DNA of 30,242 nucleotides from Mnemiopsis leidyi (taxonomy: Eukaryota > Ctenophora > Tentaculata > Lobata > Bolinopsidae), in the NCBI GenBank assembly GCA_000226015.1, contig JH153279.1, forward strand, positions 7,558 through 37,799, in the 5' to 3' direction. Numbering within the stretch: position 1 is the stretch's first letter; each line of letters opens with the position of its first letter. Below are positions 21,695 to 30,242 of the stretch, one piece after another. A program made the position numbers and the translations under genes. The notes beneath the pieces are model-generated. The model ran no database searches. It was not told the origin of the DNA and was given only the letters and a program-made list of their open reading frames with translations.

Positions 21695-22036
21695 TTTTTT
21701 ATCTCATACTTATTTTAATTCGGACACTCCAACAGCCACATGTTACACAAGTGTAACGGCCAATTACAGGAGGTCGAATGTACAATTATACATACACGCC
21801 AGTGACGGTTAAGGTAGTGTGTACCATACTTTTATCGCCCGAGACTCCGCTGCAATGGGCAGCTACTCATTTAACCCTCAATCACGGTTTCCCGATCATT
21901 CGGCTGAGTCGACCGAAGAAGGTTGCATAGGCAAATGCCCTTAGCGCACTTCTCTAGGACTGGCGGATACGGGATTTGAACCCCCGACCTCCTGCGTGGG
22001 AGCCGAGAAGGAAACCACTACACCACCAGCCCAATA
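21695..22036 (-). mobile_element. tRNA-derived SINE
   Basis: Read on the minus strand from 22036. A tRNA-Gly-like head (about 75 nt) contains an A box TGGTGTAGTGG and a B box GGTTCAAATCC at polymerase III spacing. A ~260-nt body follows, ending in an A-rich tail. The anticodon position would be CCC, but the anticodon stem has mismatches and a 10-bp GGGCTGGTGG/CCGCCAGTCC end stem replaces a normal acceptor, so it is not a functional tRNA. A second, truncated copy at 19705-19800 confirms it is dispersed. Confidence 0.75.
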
Positions 22037-22040
22037 AAAC

Positions 22041-22247
22041 ATGATAGACAGTTCCCACACCCTTAACAGGGTACCCAATCAATTTGATAGGTCTGTTCTT
22101 GGTGTAAGGAAGACTTCTCATGAAGAGTTGTTCAAGATCTGCTCCGAATACGCAGATTACTCCAGCAAGATTGACTATCTGTTTGCTGTTGCTAAGCATT
22201 ATGGAGGTTCTCACATTACAGAGGTTCTTAGTTGTAAAACGTCATGA
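22041..22247 (+). pseudogene. Orphan coding-like fragment beside the SINE
   Basis: Open frame of 68 codons with protein-like composition in its second half (HEELFKICSEYADYSSKIDY, then LFAVAKHYGGSHITEVL) ending at TGA. It starts within five bases of the SINE head. It may be a 3' exon of an unseen gene, a transposon remnant or a captured coding fragment. I do not recognise it. A possible splice acceptor (CCCTTAACAG) precedes the best part. Confidence 0.35.
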
Positions 22248-22284
22248 TTGACGAATTTCTCAGGCCTAGCATGTTAATTAGTTA

Positions 22285-22485
22285 ACAAGGTAACAAGGTG
22301 TTACCCGACTCGCAACTTGCTACTCTCCTGATGTCCATGTCGTCGTCAGACGATATGTCATCGTTAGACGATATGATTATGATCTCGTCAAGGCTAGGCA
22401 ACGTCTAGCTTGTCGCGTTGATACCCGACTCACGCAGCTAAAGCGTTTCGTTAGAACGTTAGACGGATATAATCTCGTCAACGTC
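22285..22485 (+). repeat. Dispersed repeat related to the 20.6-21.2 kb elements
   Basis: Contains AAGGTGTTACCCGACTCGC at the left and TTAGAACGTTAGACGGATAT followed by AATCTCGTCAA (motif 22458-22481) at the right, the same pair of modules in the same order as at 20630-20694 and 21080-21197. The interior has repeated GTCGTCAGACGATATG/CATCGTTAGACGATATG units. Confidence 0.6.
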
Positions 22486-23182
22486 TAGCAGTAGCAAGGC
22501 TAGACTGGTTTAGCCAAGGGTCTATACACTTTAGGCTTAGCAAAAGGGTTTGGTTTAGTCGTCTACTTTCTTTACTCAATTCAGTCGAACATTAACAAGA
22601 TTAAAACGTCAAGTTGTTAACATATTCTTAATTTAATAATTAGTTTATAATTACTAATATATAATTTAATAATTAGCTTGTAATTAAATAATTAGTTATA
22701 AACCTCCATGATCCAGTTTTTGTCAATACAAATACATCACTGATCACATAATTAATAAAATCAATTTATGTTAAAACGATTAAGCCCGCAAATTTGCTTG
22801 TAATCCCACTATCAAAGCTTGATCGGAAAATGCTAGATTTGCGGTTGACAAGGATACTCAACTTTGAAATTCACTTTAAGTTCATAAAAATATTTTCTAT
22901 AAATTTAGAAAACAGTTATTTAATTTCAAACACATAAGATAACGAATATGAATAACCTTACTGTTCACGTGAATTAAGTTCTATTAATTCCCGCATACTT
23001 TTAGTGCAAGTGATTTTACTGCGAAAACTAAATCGTTATCAATGAATGGTACTCACTGTCAATGCCAAAACTTTGACGAAATTATATCCGTCTGCGAGAG
23101 TCGATAGTAACCGAGACAACCAAAACTTCAAACCAATATTTCTAGTCATACTCATAAAAACCTATTTACTGTTGCACAGTGA
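22486..23182. other. AT-rich intergenic DNA
   Basis: No gene seen. TAATTAGTTTATAATTA-type simple sequence near 22635-22700, and a degenerate copy of the dispersed motif at 23073-23096. This is the 3' flank of the divergent RRM gene. Confidence 0.4.
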
Positions 23183-24958
23183 CTAACTATAAGAATAGAC
23201 GTAAAACACAGGCTGAGTACACTCGTAGCACTGATATAACTGCTGAAAGCCCGTGAGAGGAACCCAACATGTCGGTCCAGCTAGAGGAAGTGAACCAATA
23301 GTACCGGTAGTTCCGGTTCCGCTGGCAGTTGCGGTTGTCATGGTAACCAATCCATCTTGTCCGTCTTTAAGCGCGTTAAGATTGGGCGGGAGTGACGCTT
23401 CTGAACTGGTACAATAAGTCGTTTCGTCGGGGTGCAAACTGAAAATTACTGTAGTTATTAGTCCATGTTATCGTTGCTCACTTTATGCTAAAGTGACATG
23501 CGTTCAGACTGTCTGTCTGATAGACTAATCGAACATTTCGAGGCCTGGCGATCAAACTAGAATTAAATAGTATTGAAAGGAGCATACTAACATAGTCTTG
23601 CGAAATGACCCGCTGTAGATTTCATTGGTCGATATCTCCTTCACAACTTTGACTGGGTTAACTTTGCTCTTTCTATAGGCACTCTTGAACACGATAAAAA
23701 ATGCCTCCTCTTCTCGGCCTCCATTGATTAGGTTAAACCACATCTTGTGCTAAAAATTTTAAATTAAGACAAAAATAGTCGGGTGATTTAATATATCTGT
23801 GAATTTTCTTTAAACCTACTACCGTACTATAAATTAAGAAATTATTACCAATAGGTTATGTGAGAAAATCCTCACTTGATTAAGAAGAAATTTTGCCTGC
23901 ATTTCACCCTTTTCACTCCTCTCCAAATCAACAAAACCGTAACCTTTACTCCTCCCATTCAGATCACGTATAATCTTGACGTCATCTGAGCAAAGTTGAG
24001 AGGTTAAATAGAATATACACAATGTCAATAGACGTGCATTCTTTATAATAGAATTGCTCAATTGGCAACTTTTTAAATCTGCAAGTATTTATAATCGGTA
24101 TCGATTGATTACAGCTAACTCACCTACGGCATAACCTTTGTCGGATAGGAATGTGGCAACGTGAGCTTCTTTTATCTGAAATATTGCCAAAGGTTTCTAT
24201 TCAAGGTATTATTTTTCTGTGAACATATGGGCTAAATCGGTGTAAAGTAGAAAGGTGATTTTATGTTTTTATCCCATTTTTACTCCCTTTTCCATAATTG
24301 ATGTATGCTTTGTGTTAACGGTTGAATTTTTTAAAAATTTTTTTAAATTTTTTGAGGGTTATTTTTTCAATAAATTTTCATTAAATTTTACTTTGTCATT
24401 TGTTTATTGGTTACTTGATTGTTTGATGAGGGAATTTTTTATAACGCTTAGGTATGTTGAGTTAGGAGCCTTGGTTGTTCTTCCTATTTTTTTGAAAAGC
24501 TATTTTTTTGAAAAGCTTGTTGGAATTTGCGTTGATCCCTATTTGACTTTTGGAGATACGTTTTACCTTAGGCCTTTCCTTATAAATCTTTTGTTGTTTA
24601 GGGTACCTTTCGTTAGTAACACTTTGTCACAGTCTTGTTAGACATGTTGTTTTTAATTAGTAACCAATGTATTCTATTAGGCTAGTGATGTGAATTTAGC
24701 ACGAAGGTTCCACCTAATCCCTGGCGTTTTACTTGAGTAACAAATCCACAAATATTCTGTGAACAAGATCTTTTAAGATTTAAATTTAGATAAAAAATCG
24801 CAATCAGCGTTTGAGAATGGCTCAACCATAGACAAAACGTAATGAAGACAAATGCACGGCATAACATATAAGATGCCTACCGATTTCTTTAAGCTCCCAA
24901 TAAAGACTCGATTGAGAAATCCTCTTCTTATATCGCGTAGAGGTGAAGATTCTGACAT
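23183..24958 (-). CDS. Divergent single-RRM protein, DAZ/Boule-like relative
   Basis: Five exons: 24958-24881, 24175-24124, 23985-23876, 23749-23592, 23438-23183, all phases matched; 217 aa. One RNA-recognition motif spans about residues 15-105: RNP2 VFIGSL (18-23) and RNP1 KGYGFVDL (57-64), then VFKSAYRKSK, corresponding to VFKPAYRRA in the tandem copies to the right. The C-terminus is different from them: Thr/Gly-rich (TATASGTGTTGTIGSLPLAG), then Cys/Tyr-rich (YQCYECTQP). It probably binds RNA in the cytoplasm. Two introns interrupt the RRM that are absent from the tandem copies. The first intron (24880-24176) contains a T-rich open frame on the other strand. Relationship to DAZ/Boule rests on the shared RRM pattern; another RRM family is possible. 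Confidence 0.85.
24255..24641 (+). other. T-rich 128-codon open frame antisense within an intron
   Basis: Lies inside intron 1 of the divergent RRM gene. The translation is extremely Phe/Leu-rich and hydrophobic (PIFLKSYFFEKLVG, RPFLINLLLFRVPFVSN). The plus strand here is strikingly T-rich and A-poor, which itself depletes stop codons, so chance is the default explanation. A short tandem ATTTTTTTGAAAAGCT duplication sits at about 24487-24518. An organelle-DNA insertion is an alternative that I cannot confirm. Confidence 0.25.
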
Positions 24959-25879
24959 GGCTAGCTGAAAATGTTGTTCAGATAATAAAGACCAATGTAC
25001 ATTACAAATGCAGAGGGACTAAGTTTAATCTTTTTGGAATAAATAGTCTAGATAGCATGGTGTTGATTCTCAAAAATGAAGCAACAGATTTGACATGAAT
25101 TCCCAACATAAACAGTTTTAATACTTTCAACACTACTATTATACAAATAATTTGAGTGTGAACATGATCATTGATAAAATGATTGAAATATTACGGTAAT
25201 TTCGCGTTTCACTTGTTACAAGATGTACGTGACAACTCTATTAGTCCTATTCATCATAAAGCTGACGAAGAAGTCCCTATTTTACACACCACTCCATAGG
25301 CGCAAAAAAGTTTTTAATACTGGCAGGACGATTTCAAAAATCGTCATCAGTGTCTAACAGAAAAATCGCATCAATAACTACTTTTCTAGGTGAAAAAATT
25401 ATTTCTTAACCGCAAAGTAACGTCTAATTCTAGACGAAAGTAATAGTTTCAACCGAAAAAACTTAAAAACGCAAAGATATTGTTTTTGAATTTCGTTTGT
25501 CAGAAAAATTTCGGTTAGAACGATTTTTTATTACAGTAGGAATCCTACCGCCATACAACTTTTTGCAGTGGTAGTTCACTCAAAGATTTGTCCTAACGTA
25601 CGACACCTATTGTTGCCTGTACAGTTAAAGATTAGTTGTTAAAAACAGAATGGCACTTAACAGCACAGTTCTTAACCTTAAAGTAGGTCCAAACTTCGAT
25701 TAAGGGTCAAAAACGACTGATTGTCTTAAGGCTAACATAATTATGTCTCAGACTCAAGTTTATAAGATAAAATCTCCAATTAAGCAGGTTGTAGTACATA
25801 TAAACATTAAGAATATTAATTTATTTAAACTTATAAATTACAAACGTTGAGTTAAGAAATAAGATAAAAATAGCAAAAA
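24959..25879. other. Spacer between the divergent RRM gene and the tandem array
   Basis: AT-rich, no coding frame. Contains an ACGATTTCAAAAATCGT palindrome near 25328. This is the upstream flank of the divergent RRM gene and downstream flank of the first array copy. Confidence 0.4.
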
Positions 25880-26010
25880 CGGATTAAATAGCATTTTTTC
25901 ACCAATACGGTGGTAGTCTGATCAAAACAGTCTTATTAGTTAAAATAATTATCATGTAATAAAAGTTAAAATATCCCCGATAGCTAAAAAAGTGTTAGTT
26001 AAATCCAGAT

Positions 26011-27029
26011 TTAGTTAATGTTCCAGTAGGGAGGTGGAAGTTGGTTCTGAACAGATTGATATCCGGTCCAAATAGTCTGGTGAGTGTAAGGGGACATCTG
26101 GGTGGGAAACACGGCAGGTAAAACTGGAAAGCAATGTTCCTGGAGAGAAAATAAGTTAAACTACACGAAATAAAGTTCTGATTTTACACACTAACTATAA
26201 TCAACTCGGGACAGTGAACAACAAGATGTTGATAATGGGTGTCACTTACCGGAACTGGAACAAGAGTAAACTGAGGGAAGGTGTCACAAGGACAAGTACA
26301 ACAAGCACAGAGAGTAGGAGAGGTTGAGCTGGAGGGCTTGAGTTCCTCTGATCCGTCAGTCTCCGCGTCAGAGTCAAACAGTTCAGAGGAGGATATCACC
26401 TTGGTAAACACCAGCTCTTTGTCTTTCTGGAAACGAGATAGAGAGTTAGATGAGCGGATATATTTCCGGTTTGTCACTAAAATTCAAAACAACAGTTTAT
26501 ATATTACCATACACACTCGTGACGCAATGCAGAACTTTGAGAGTAAAACTAACATCAACTACTTCACATCAACCTGTGAGGGGAGAGCTCTCCTGTAGGC
26601 GGGTTTGAAGACGATAGTGTGGTTTCCGTAGAGCATGGTTTTCTGTTTCAGAAGTTTCTTTGTCTGTGTCTCACCTTCAATGTCACCTCTCATGTCCACA
26701 AAACCATATCCTTTAGACACTCCGCTCCTATCTCTGATAATCTTAGCATCCACTGAAGAGAGTTAAGAGTAAGCTATGTGCATGAAACGTTAGTTAAATT
26801 AGAGGGAGGAGGTTTATATATCACCTATCTAAACATGTGGAAGATTGGTATAACTTCAAAACAAAGTGTAAAAATAATACAACTTTACAAATACTGTGAA
26901 CTTAAACTTACCTGGTTGGAAGCCTCTGTCTCTAAGAAAAGTCAGGATATCCACCTCTGTAATGTAGGTTGTTAGGTTTCCACAGAACAGTCGGTCTTTG
27001 TATAGAACAGCAGGGGAACTCATCTTCAT
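26011..27029 (-). CDS. DAZ/Boule-like RRM protein, copy A
   Basis: Exons 27029-26912, 26752-26574, 26426-26250, 26139-26011; 200 aa, all phases matched. A single RRM spans about 11-95: RNP2 LFCGNL (14-19), RNP1 KGYGFVDM (53-60). The stretch DRSGVSKGYGFV and the RRM end KPAYRRA resemble the DAZ/Boule pattern (DRAGVSKGYGFV, PAIRK). Boule proteins bind mRNA and promote translation in meiotic germ cells. Exon 3 adds an acidic Ser-rich linker and a Cys cluster CACCTCPC (139-146); exon 4 is Pro/Gln/Tyr-rich (QNQLPPPYWNIN). The exon 2 donor (CAG/GTTGAT) is weak; reading through adds only VDVK and a stop, which would give a short RRM-only isoform. A possible 5' noncoding exon ends at CCTAG/GTGAAT (27728), near an X-box at 27817. 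Relative to copy B, exon 4 lacks two codons (Arg-Pro). Confidence 0.88.
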
Positions 27030-27816
27030 TTCAGCTAAACTAAATAAAGTTTTGTTAGTTAGAACGTAATTACATGGTTGTTTATAAGTCTACTTAGTAC
27101 TTACTACAGCATGAAATTGAATATATAAACTTATACTTCTCGATCGTCATAAGGCTTTAGTATTAGAGAAATTTTGCGATATTATCAATAGATGTATAGT
27201 AGTAAGACACAAATGATCAGGTAAAAAATACTTCATATTAATCTATTTAAATAAGATTAATTTAATCTTCAATCCCAAGGAAAGAATTTCTAATAGTTAG
27301 AAATAACAATTATATCACTCGAGACTTTGCCCGATAAATAATTACAACTAATGTGCCCAGTACAATTAAAAGAGTAAGTATAAACAGAGTAACACTTGTA
27401 GTTGTACTGTTCTTGAGATATAGGTAGATCCTTACACACAATTATACCAATTTTTGGGTAAAATTAAAACTAATCGAGTGTTGAGTTCGGGCCGAAGTTT
27501 TAGGTTTTCAAGTTTGTAAGATAAATTAAAATCCTATTAATTCTGTATGTTGGGATACATCTATTTAATTCGCACCAAATTAATAATTATCTTAAACATT
27601 AGTAAACTGTCAAGAAAATTATACTGGATTATATAAATTCATCTGGTTGACAAATCAAAGAACACCATACATAGAAGGGGATAAAACCTTGTAAAACTTT
27701 GCTTGTATGATTTTCTTTGATTCACCTAGGTTATAATCTAGAGGCATCAAATTTAGATATTCCAGAAAACTTGATATAATCATCTGTACAGCTACTAACG
27801 CGGGAGAAGTATTTTC

Positions 27817-27830
27817 GTTGCTGTGGCAAC
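27817..27830. promoter_or_regulatory. RFX-type X-box, unit 1
   Basis: GTTGCTGTGGCAAC, an imperfect palindrome one or two bases from the X-box consensus GTTGCCATGGCAAC. It lies about 790 bases upstream of the copy A ATG and about 90 bases upstream of a conserved splice donor that may end a noncoding first exon, i.e. at promoter position. Confidence 0.65.
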
Positions 27831-28107
27831 GAAGGATAGTTTGGTAAAAATTCCATAATCCTCTTAACGAAATTACAATTTTCAGATTTCCCAGTCTTCA
27901 AAATTCCATACATAACGATTTAAATAATTCAAAAAAGATGAGTTACAAAATATGATTAAAATACCATAAATGAATAAATAGAATTTGGTTCACCAATACT
28001 GTGGTAGTCTGATCAATACAGTCTTATTAGTTAAAATGATTATCATGTAATACAAGTTAAAATATCCCCGATAGCTAAAGAAAGTAAAGTGTTAGTCAAA
28101 TCCAGAT

Positions 28108-29137
28108 TTAGTTAATGTTCCAGTAGGGAGGTGGAAGTTGGTTCTGAACAGGTTGATATCCGGTCCAAGTAGTCTGGTGAGTGTAAGGGAACATCTGGGT
28201 GGGAAACACGGCAGGTAAAACTGGTCGAGGAAAGTAATGTTCCTGGAGAGAAAATTAGTTTAAACTACACGAAATAAAGTTCTGATTTTACACACTTACT
28301 ATAATCAACTCGGGACAGTGAACAACAAGATGTTGATAATGGGTGTCACTTACCGGAACTGGAACAAGGGTAAACTGAGGGAAGGTGTCACAAGGACGAG
28401 CACAACAAGCACAGAGAGTAGGAGAGGTTGAGCTAGAGGGCTGGAGTTCCACTGATCCGTCAGTCTCCGCGTCAGAGTCAAACAGTTCAGAGGAGGATAT
28501 CACCTTGGTAAACTCTAGCTCTTTGTCTTTCTGGAAACGAGATAAAGTGTTAGATGAGCGGATATATTTCCGGTTTGTCACTAGAATACAAAACAATAGT
28601 TTAGACATTACCATACACAATCATGACGCAATGTAGAACTTTGAGAGTAAAATAAACAAACATCAACTACTTCACATCAACCTGTGAGGGGAGAGCTCTC
28701 CTGTAGGCGGGTTTGAAGACGATAGTGTGGTTTCCGTAGAGCATGGTTTTCTGTTTCAGAAGTTTCTTTGTCTCTGTCTCACCTTCAATGTCACCTCTCA
28801 TGTCCACAAAACCATATCCTTTAGACACTCCCCTCCTATCTCTGATAATCTTAGCATCCACTGAAGAGAGTTCGGAGTAAGCTAGGTGCATAAAACGTTA
28901 GTTAAATTAGAGGGAGGAGGTTTACATATCACCTATCTAAACATGTGGAAGGTTGGTCTAACTTCAAAACAAAGTGTAAAAATAATACAACTTTACAAAT
29001 ACTGAGAACTTAAACTGACCTGGTTGGAAGCCTCTGTCTCTAAGAAAAGTCAGGATATCCACCTCTGTAATGTAGGTTGTTAGGTTTCCACAGAACAGTC
29101 GGTCTTTGTATAGAACAGCAGGGGAACTCATCTTCAT
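28108..29137 (-). CDS. DAZ/Boule-like RRM protein, copy B
   Basis: Exons 29137-29020, 28860-28682, 28530-28354, 28242-28108; 202 aa. Same exon structure and phases as copy A. Differences are few: ETETKK for ETQTKK in the RRM, DRRGVS for DRSGVS before RNP1, CACCARPC for CACCTCPC (one Cys lost, one Arg gained), SVELQP for SEELKP, and FPRPVLPA in exon 4, where copy A lacks Arg-Pro. All domain residues are intact, so both copies look functional. Its X-box is at 29882. Tandem identity in noncoding DNA implies recent duplication or ongoing gene conversion. Confidence 0.88.
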
Positions 29138-29881
29138 TTCAGCTTAACTAAATACAGTTTTGTTATTTGGAACGTAATTACATGGTTGTTTTACAAGTCT
29201 ACTTACTACAGCATGAGATTGAATTTAACATATACTTCTAGATCGTCATAAGGCTTTATTATTAGAGAAATTTTGTGATAATATCAATAGATGTATGGTA
29301 GTAAGACACAAATGATCAGGTAAAAAATACTTCATATTAATCTATTTAAATAAGATTAATTTAATCTTCAATCCCAAGGAAAGAATTTCTAATAGTTAGA
29401 AAATACAATAATAACAATAAAGACTTTGCCCGATAAATAATTACAACTAATGTGCCCAGTACAATTAAAAGAGTAAGTATAAACAGAGTAACACTTGTAG
29501 TTGTACTGTTCTTGAGATATAGGTAGATACTTACACACAATTATACCAATTTTTGGGTAAAATTAAAGATAATCGAGTGTTGAGTTAGGGCCGAAGTTTT
29601 AGGTTTTCAAGTTTGTAAGATAAATTAAAATCCTAATAATTCAGTAAGTTGAGAAACATCTAAATCACACCAAATTATGTAATAATTATTTAAAACATTA
29701 GAAAAATTCACAAGAATTTTTAAAACTGGTTTATATAAATTTATCTGGTTGGTAAATCAAAGAACACCATACAAGGGGATAAAACTTTGCTTGTAAGATT
29801 TTCTTTGATTCACCTAGGTTATAATCTAGAGGCATCAAATTGAGATATTCCAGTAAACTTGATATAACCATCTGCATTATT

Positions 29882-29895
29882 GTTGCTGTGGCAAC
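29882..29895. promoter_or_regulatory. RFX-type X-box, unit 2
   Basis: GTTGCTGTGGCAAC, identical to the unit 1 site even though the bases around it (ATTATTGTT versus ATTTTCG) differ. It lies about 745 bases upstream of the copy B ATG and about 65 bases upstream of the conserved CCTAG/GTGAAT donor. Confidence 0.65.
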
Positions 29896-30015
29896 GAAGG
29901 ATAGTTTGGTAAAAATTTCATAGTCCCTATTAACGAAATTATAATTTTCAGATTTCCAAGTCTTCAAAATTCCATACATAACGATTAAAATTGGTCAAAA
30001 ACGCATAATTTAAAT

Positions 30016-30242
30016 GATTAAAATACCAAAAACGAATAAATAAAATTTTTTCACCAATACGGTGGTAGTCTGATCAAAATAGTCTGAGTAGTTAAAATAA
30101 TTTTCATCTAAAAGTTAAAATATCACTGATAGCTAAAGAAAGTAGAGTGTTAGTTAAATCCAGATTTAGTTAATATTCCAGTAGGGAGTGGAAGTTGGTT
30201 CTGAACAGGTTGATATCCGGTCAAAGTAGTCTGGTGAGTGTA
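30016..30242 (-). repeat. Tandem unit 3 of the RRM gene array, cut by the window edge
   Basis: Starts with the same unit-boundary sequence as the others and continues beyond base 30242, so the array is larger than what is visible. Confidence 0.8.
30150..30242 (-). CDS. DAZ/Boule-like RRM protein, copy C, 3' end only (altered C-terminus)
   Basis: Only the end of the last exon is inside the window. Compared with A and B it has lost one G (GGGAG-TGG near 30187), shifting the last codons: the usual PPPYWNIN end is replaced by LPLPTGILTKSGFN and the stop moves about 16 bases downstream to 30150. A Trp in the conserved TTWTGYQ stretch is Leu here. The gene could be functional with a changed tail or could be decaying; the rest is outside the window. 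Confidence 0.7.
   Translation of the reverse strand, partial: YTHQTTLTGYQPVQNQLPLPTGILTKSGFN

Larger units (their letters stand above)
25880..27950 (-). repeat. Tandem unit 1 of the RRM gene array (~2.1 kb)
   Basis: From TTCACCAATACGGTGGTAGT near 25898, the sequence recurs near 27990 and 30049. Coding, intron and upstream DNA are all conserved between units, so whole gene plus promoter was duplicated. Boundaries are approximate. Confidence 0.85.
27955..30015 (-). repeat. Tandem unit 2 of the RRM gene array
   Basis: Second head-to-tail unit, closely matching unit 1 through exons, introns and 5' flank (for example CCCAAGGAAAGAATTTCTAA near 27275 and 29373). Small indels separate the units; the offset between start codons is 2108 bases. 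Confidence 0.85.

Noticed and set aside
21960-22036. Functional tRNA-Gly(CCC) gene on the minus strand
   Set aside because: A and B boxes are good but the anticodon stem has mismatches, the acceptor does not pair normally, and the sequence continues into a repeated body with an A-rich tail; a SINE fits better.
26281-28636. Plus-strand frames beginning MSQG in the array units
   Set aside because: Antisense to exon 3 of the RRM genes, whose splice phases and cross-copy conservation support the minus strand.

Overview
The window is animal nuclear DNA. It is AT-rich, its genes are split by short phase-consistent GT-AG introns, and it encodes metazoan-type proteins: the histone variant H2A.Z, the intraflagellar transport protein IFT54 (TRAF3IP1), a C2H2 zinc-finger transcription factor and DAZ/Boule-like RNA-binding proteins. 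Intergenic DNA holds a tRNA-derived SINE, MITE-like inverted repeats and minisatellites. An invertebrate is most likely; I could not fix the clade from sequence alone.

Layout, left to right. (1) 414-2002, +: the last two exons of an unrecognised gene entering from the left edge; the intron between them carries two minisatellites, one near each splice site. (2) 2630-3686, +: three-exon H2A.Z gene with a TATA box. (3) 4740-5267, +: a 175-residue orphan reading frame. (4) 7015-9879, +: five-exon transcription factor with a long Pro/Gln/Tyr-rich N-terminus and four zinc fingers; exon 2 holds an apparent one-base frameshift. (5) 19381-10483, -: IFT54 rebuilt as 14 certain exons plus one probable 93-nt cassette exon (621 aa). 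One of its introns contains a complete, intronless, 12-TM major facilitator transporter (14827-13508) on the same strand. Other introns hold a 30-unit CACGTG minisatellite flush with a splice acceptor and a 147-nt fold-back palindrome. (6) 19400-23100: repeat-rich, with a SINE, a truncated SINE, at least three inverted-repeat elements and a dispersed 24-bp motif. (7) 24958-23183, -: a divergent single-RRM gene. (8) 25880-30242, -: a head-to-tail array of ~2.1-kb units, each carrying a DAZ/Boule-like RRM gene; two copies are complete and a third is cut by the window edge.

Functional reading (inference): IFT54 builds cilia. The two complete Boule-like units each contain a near-perfect RFX-type X-box palindrome next to a putative 5' noncoding exon. 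RFX factors control ciliary and spermatogenic genes in animals, so the array may be a germline (sperm) gene cluster that is expanding by tandem duplication. The most notable items are this array with its embedded X-boxes, the transporter nested in IFT54, minisatellites that abut splice sites, and the divergent H2A.Z tail.
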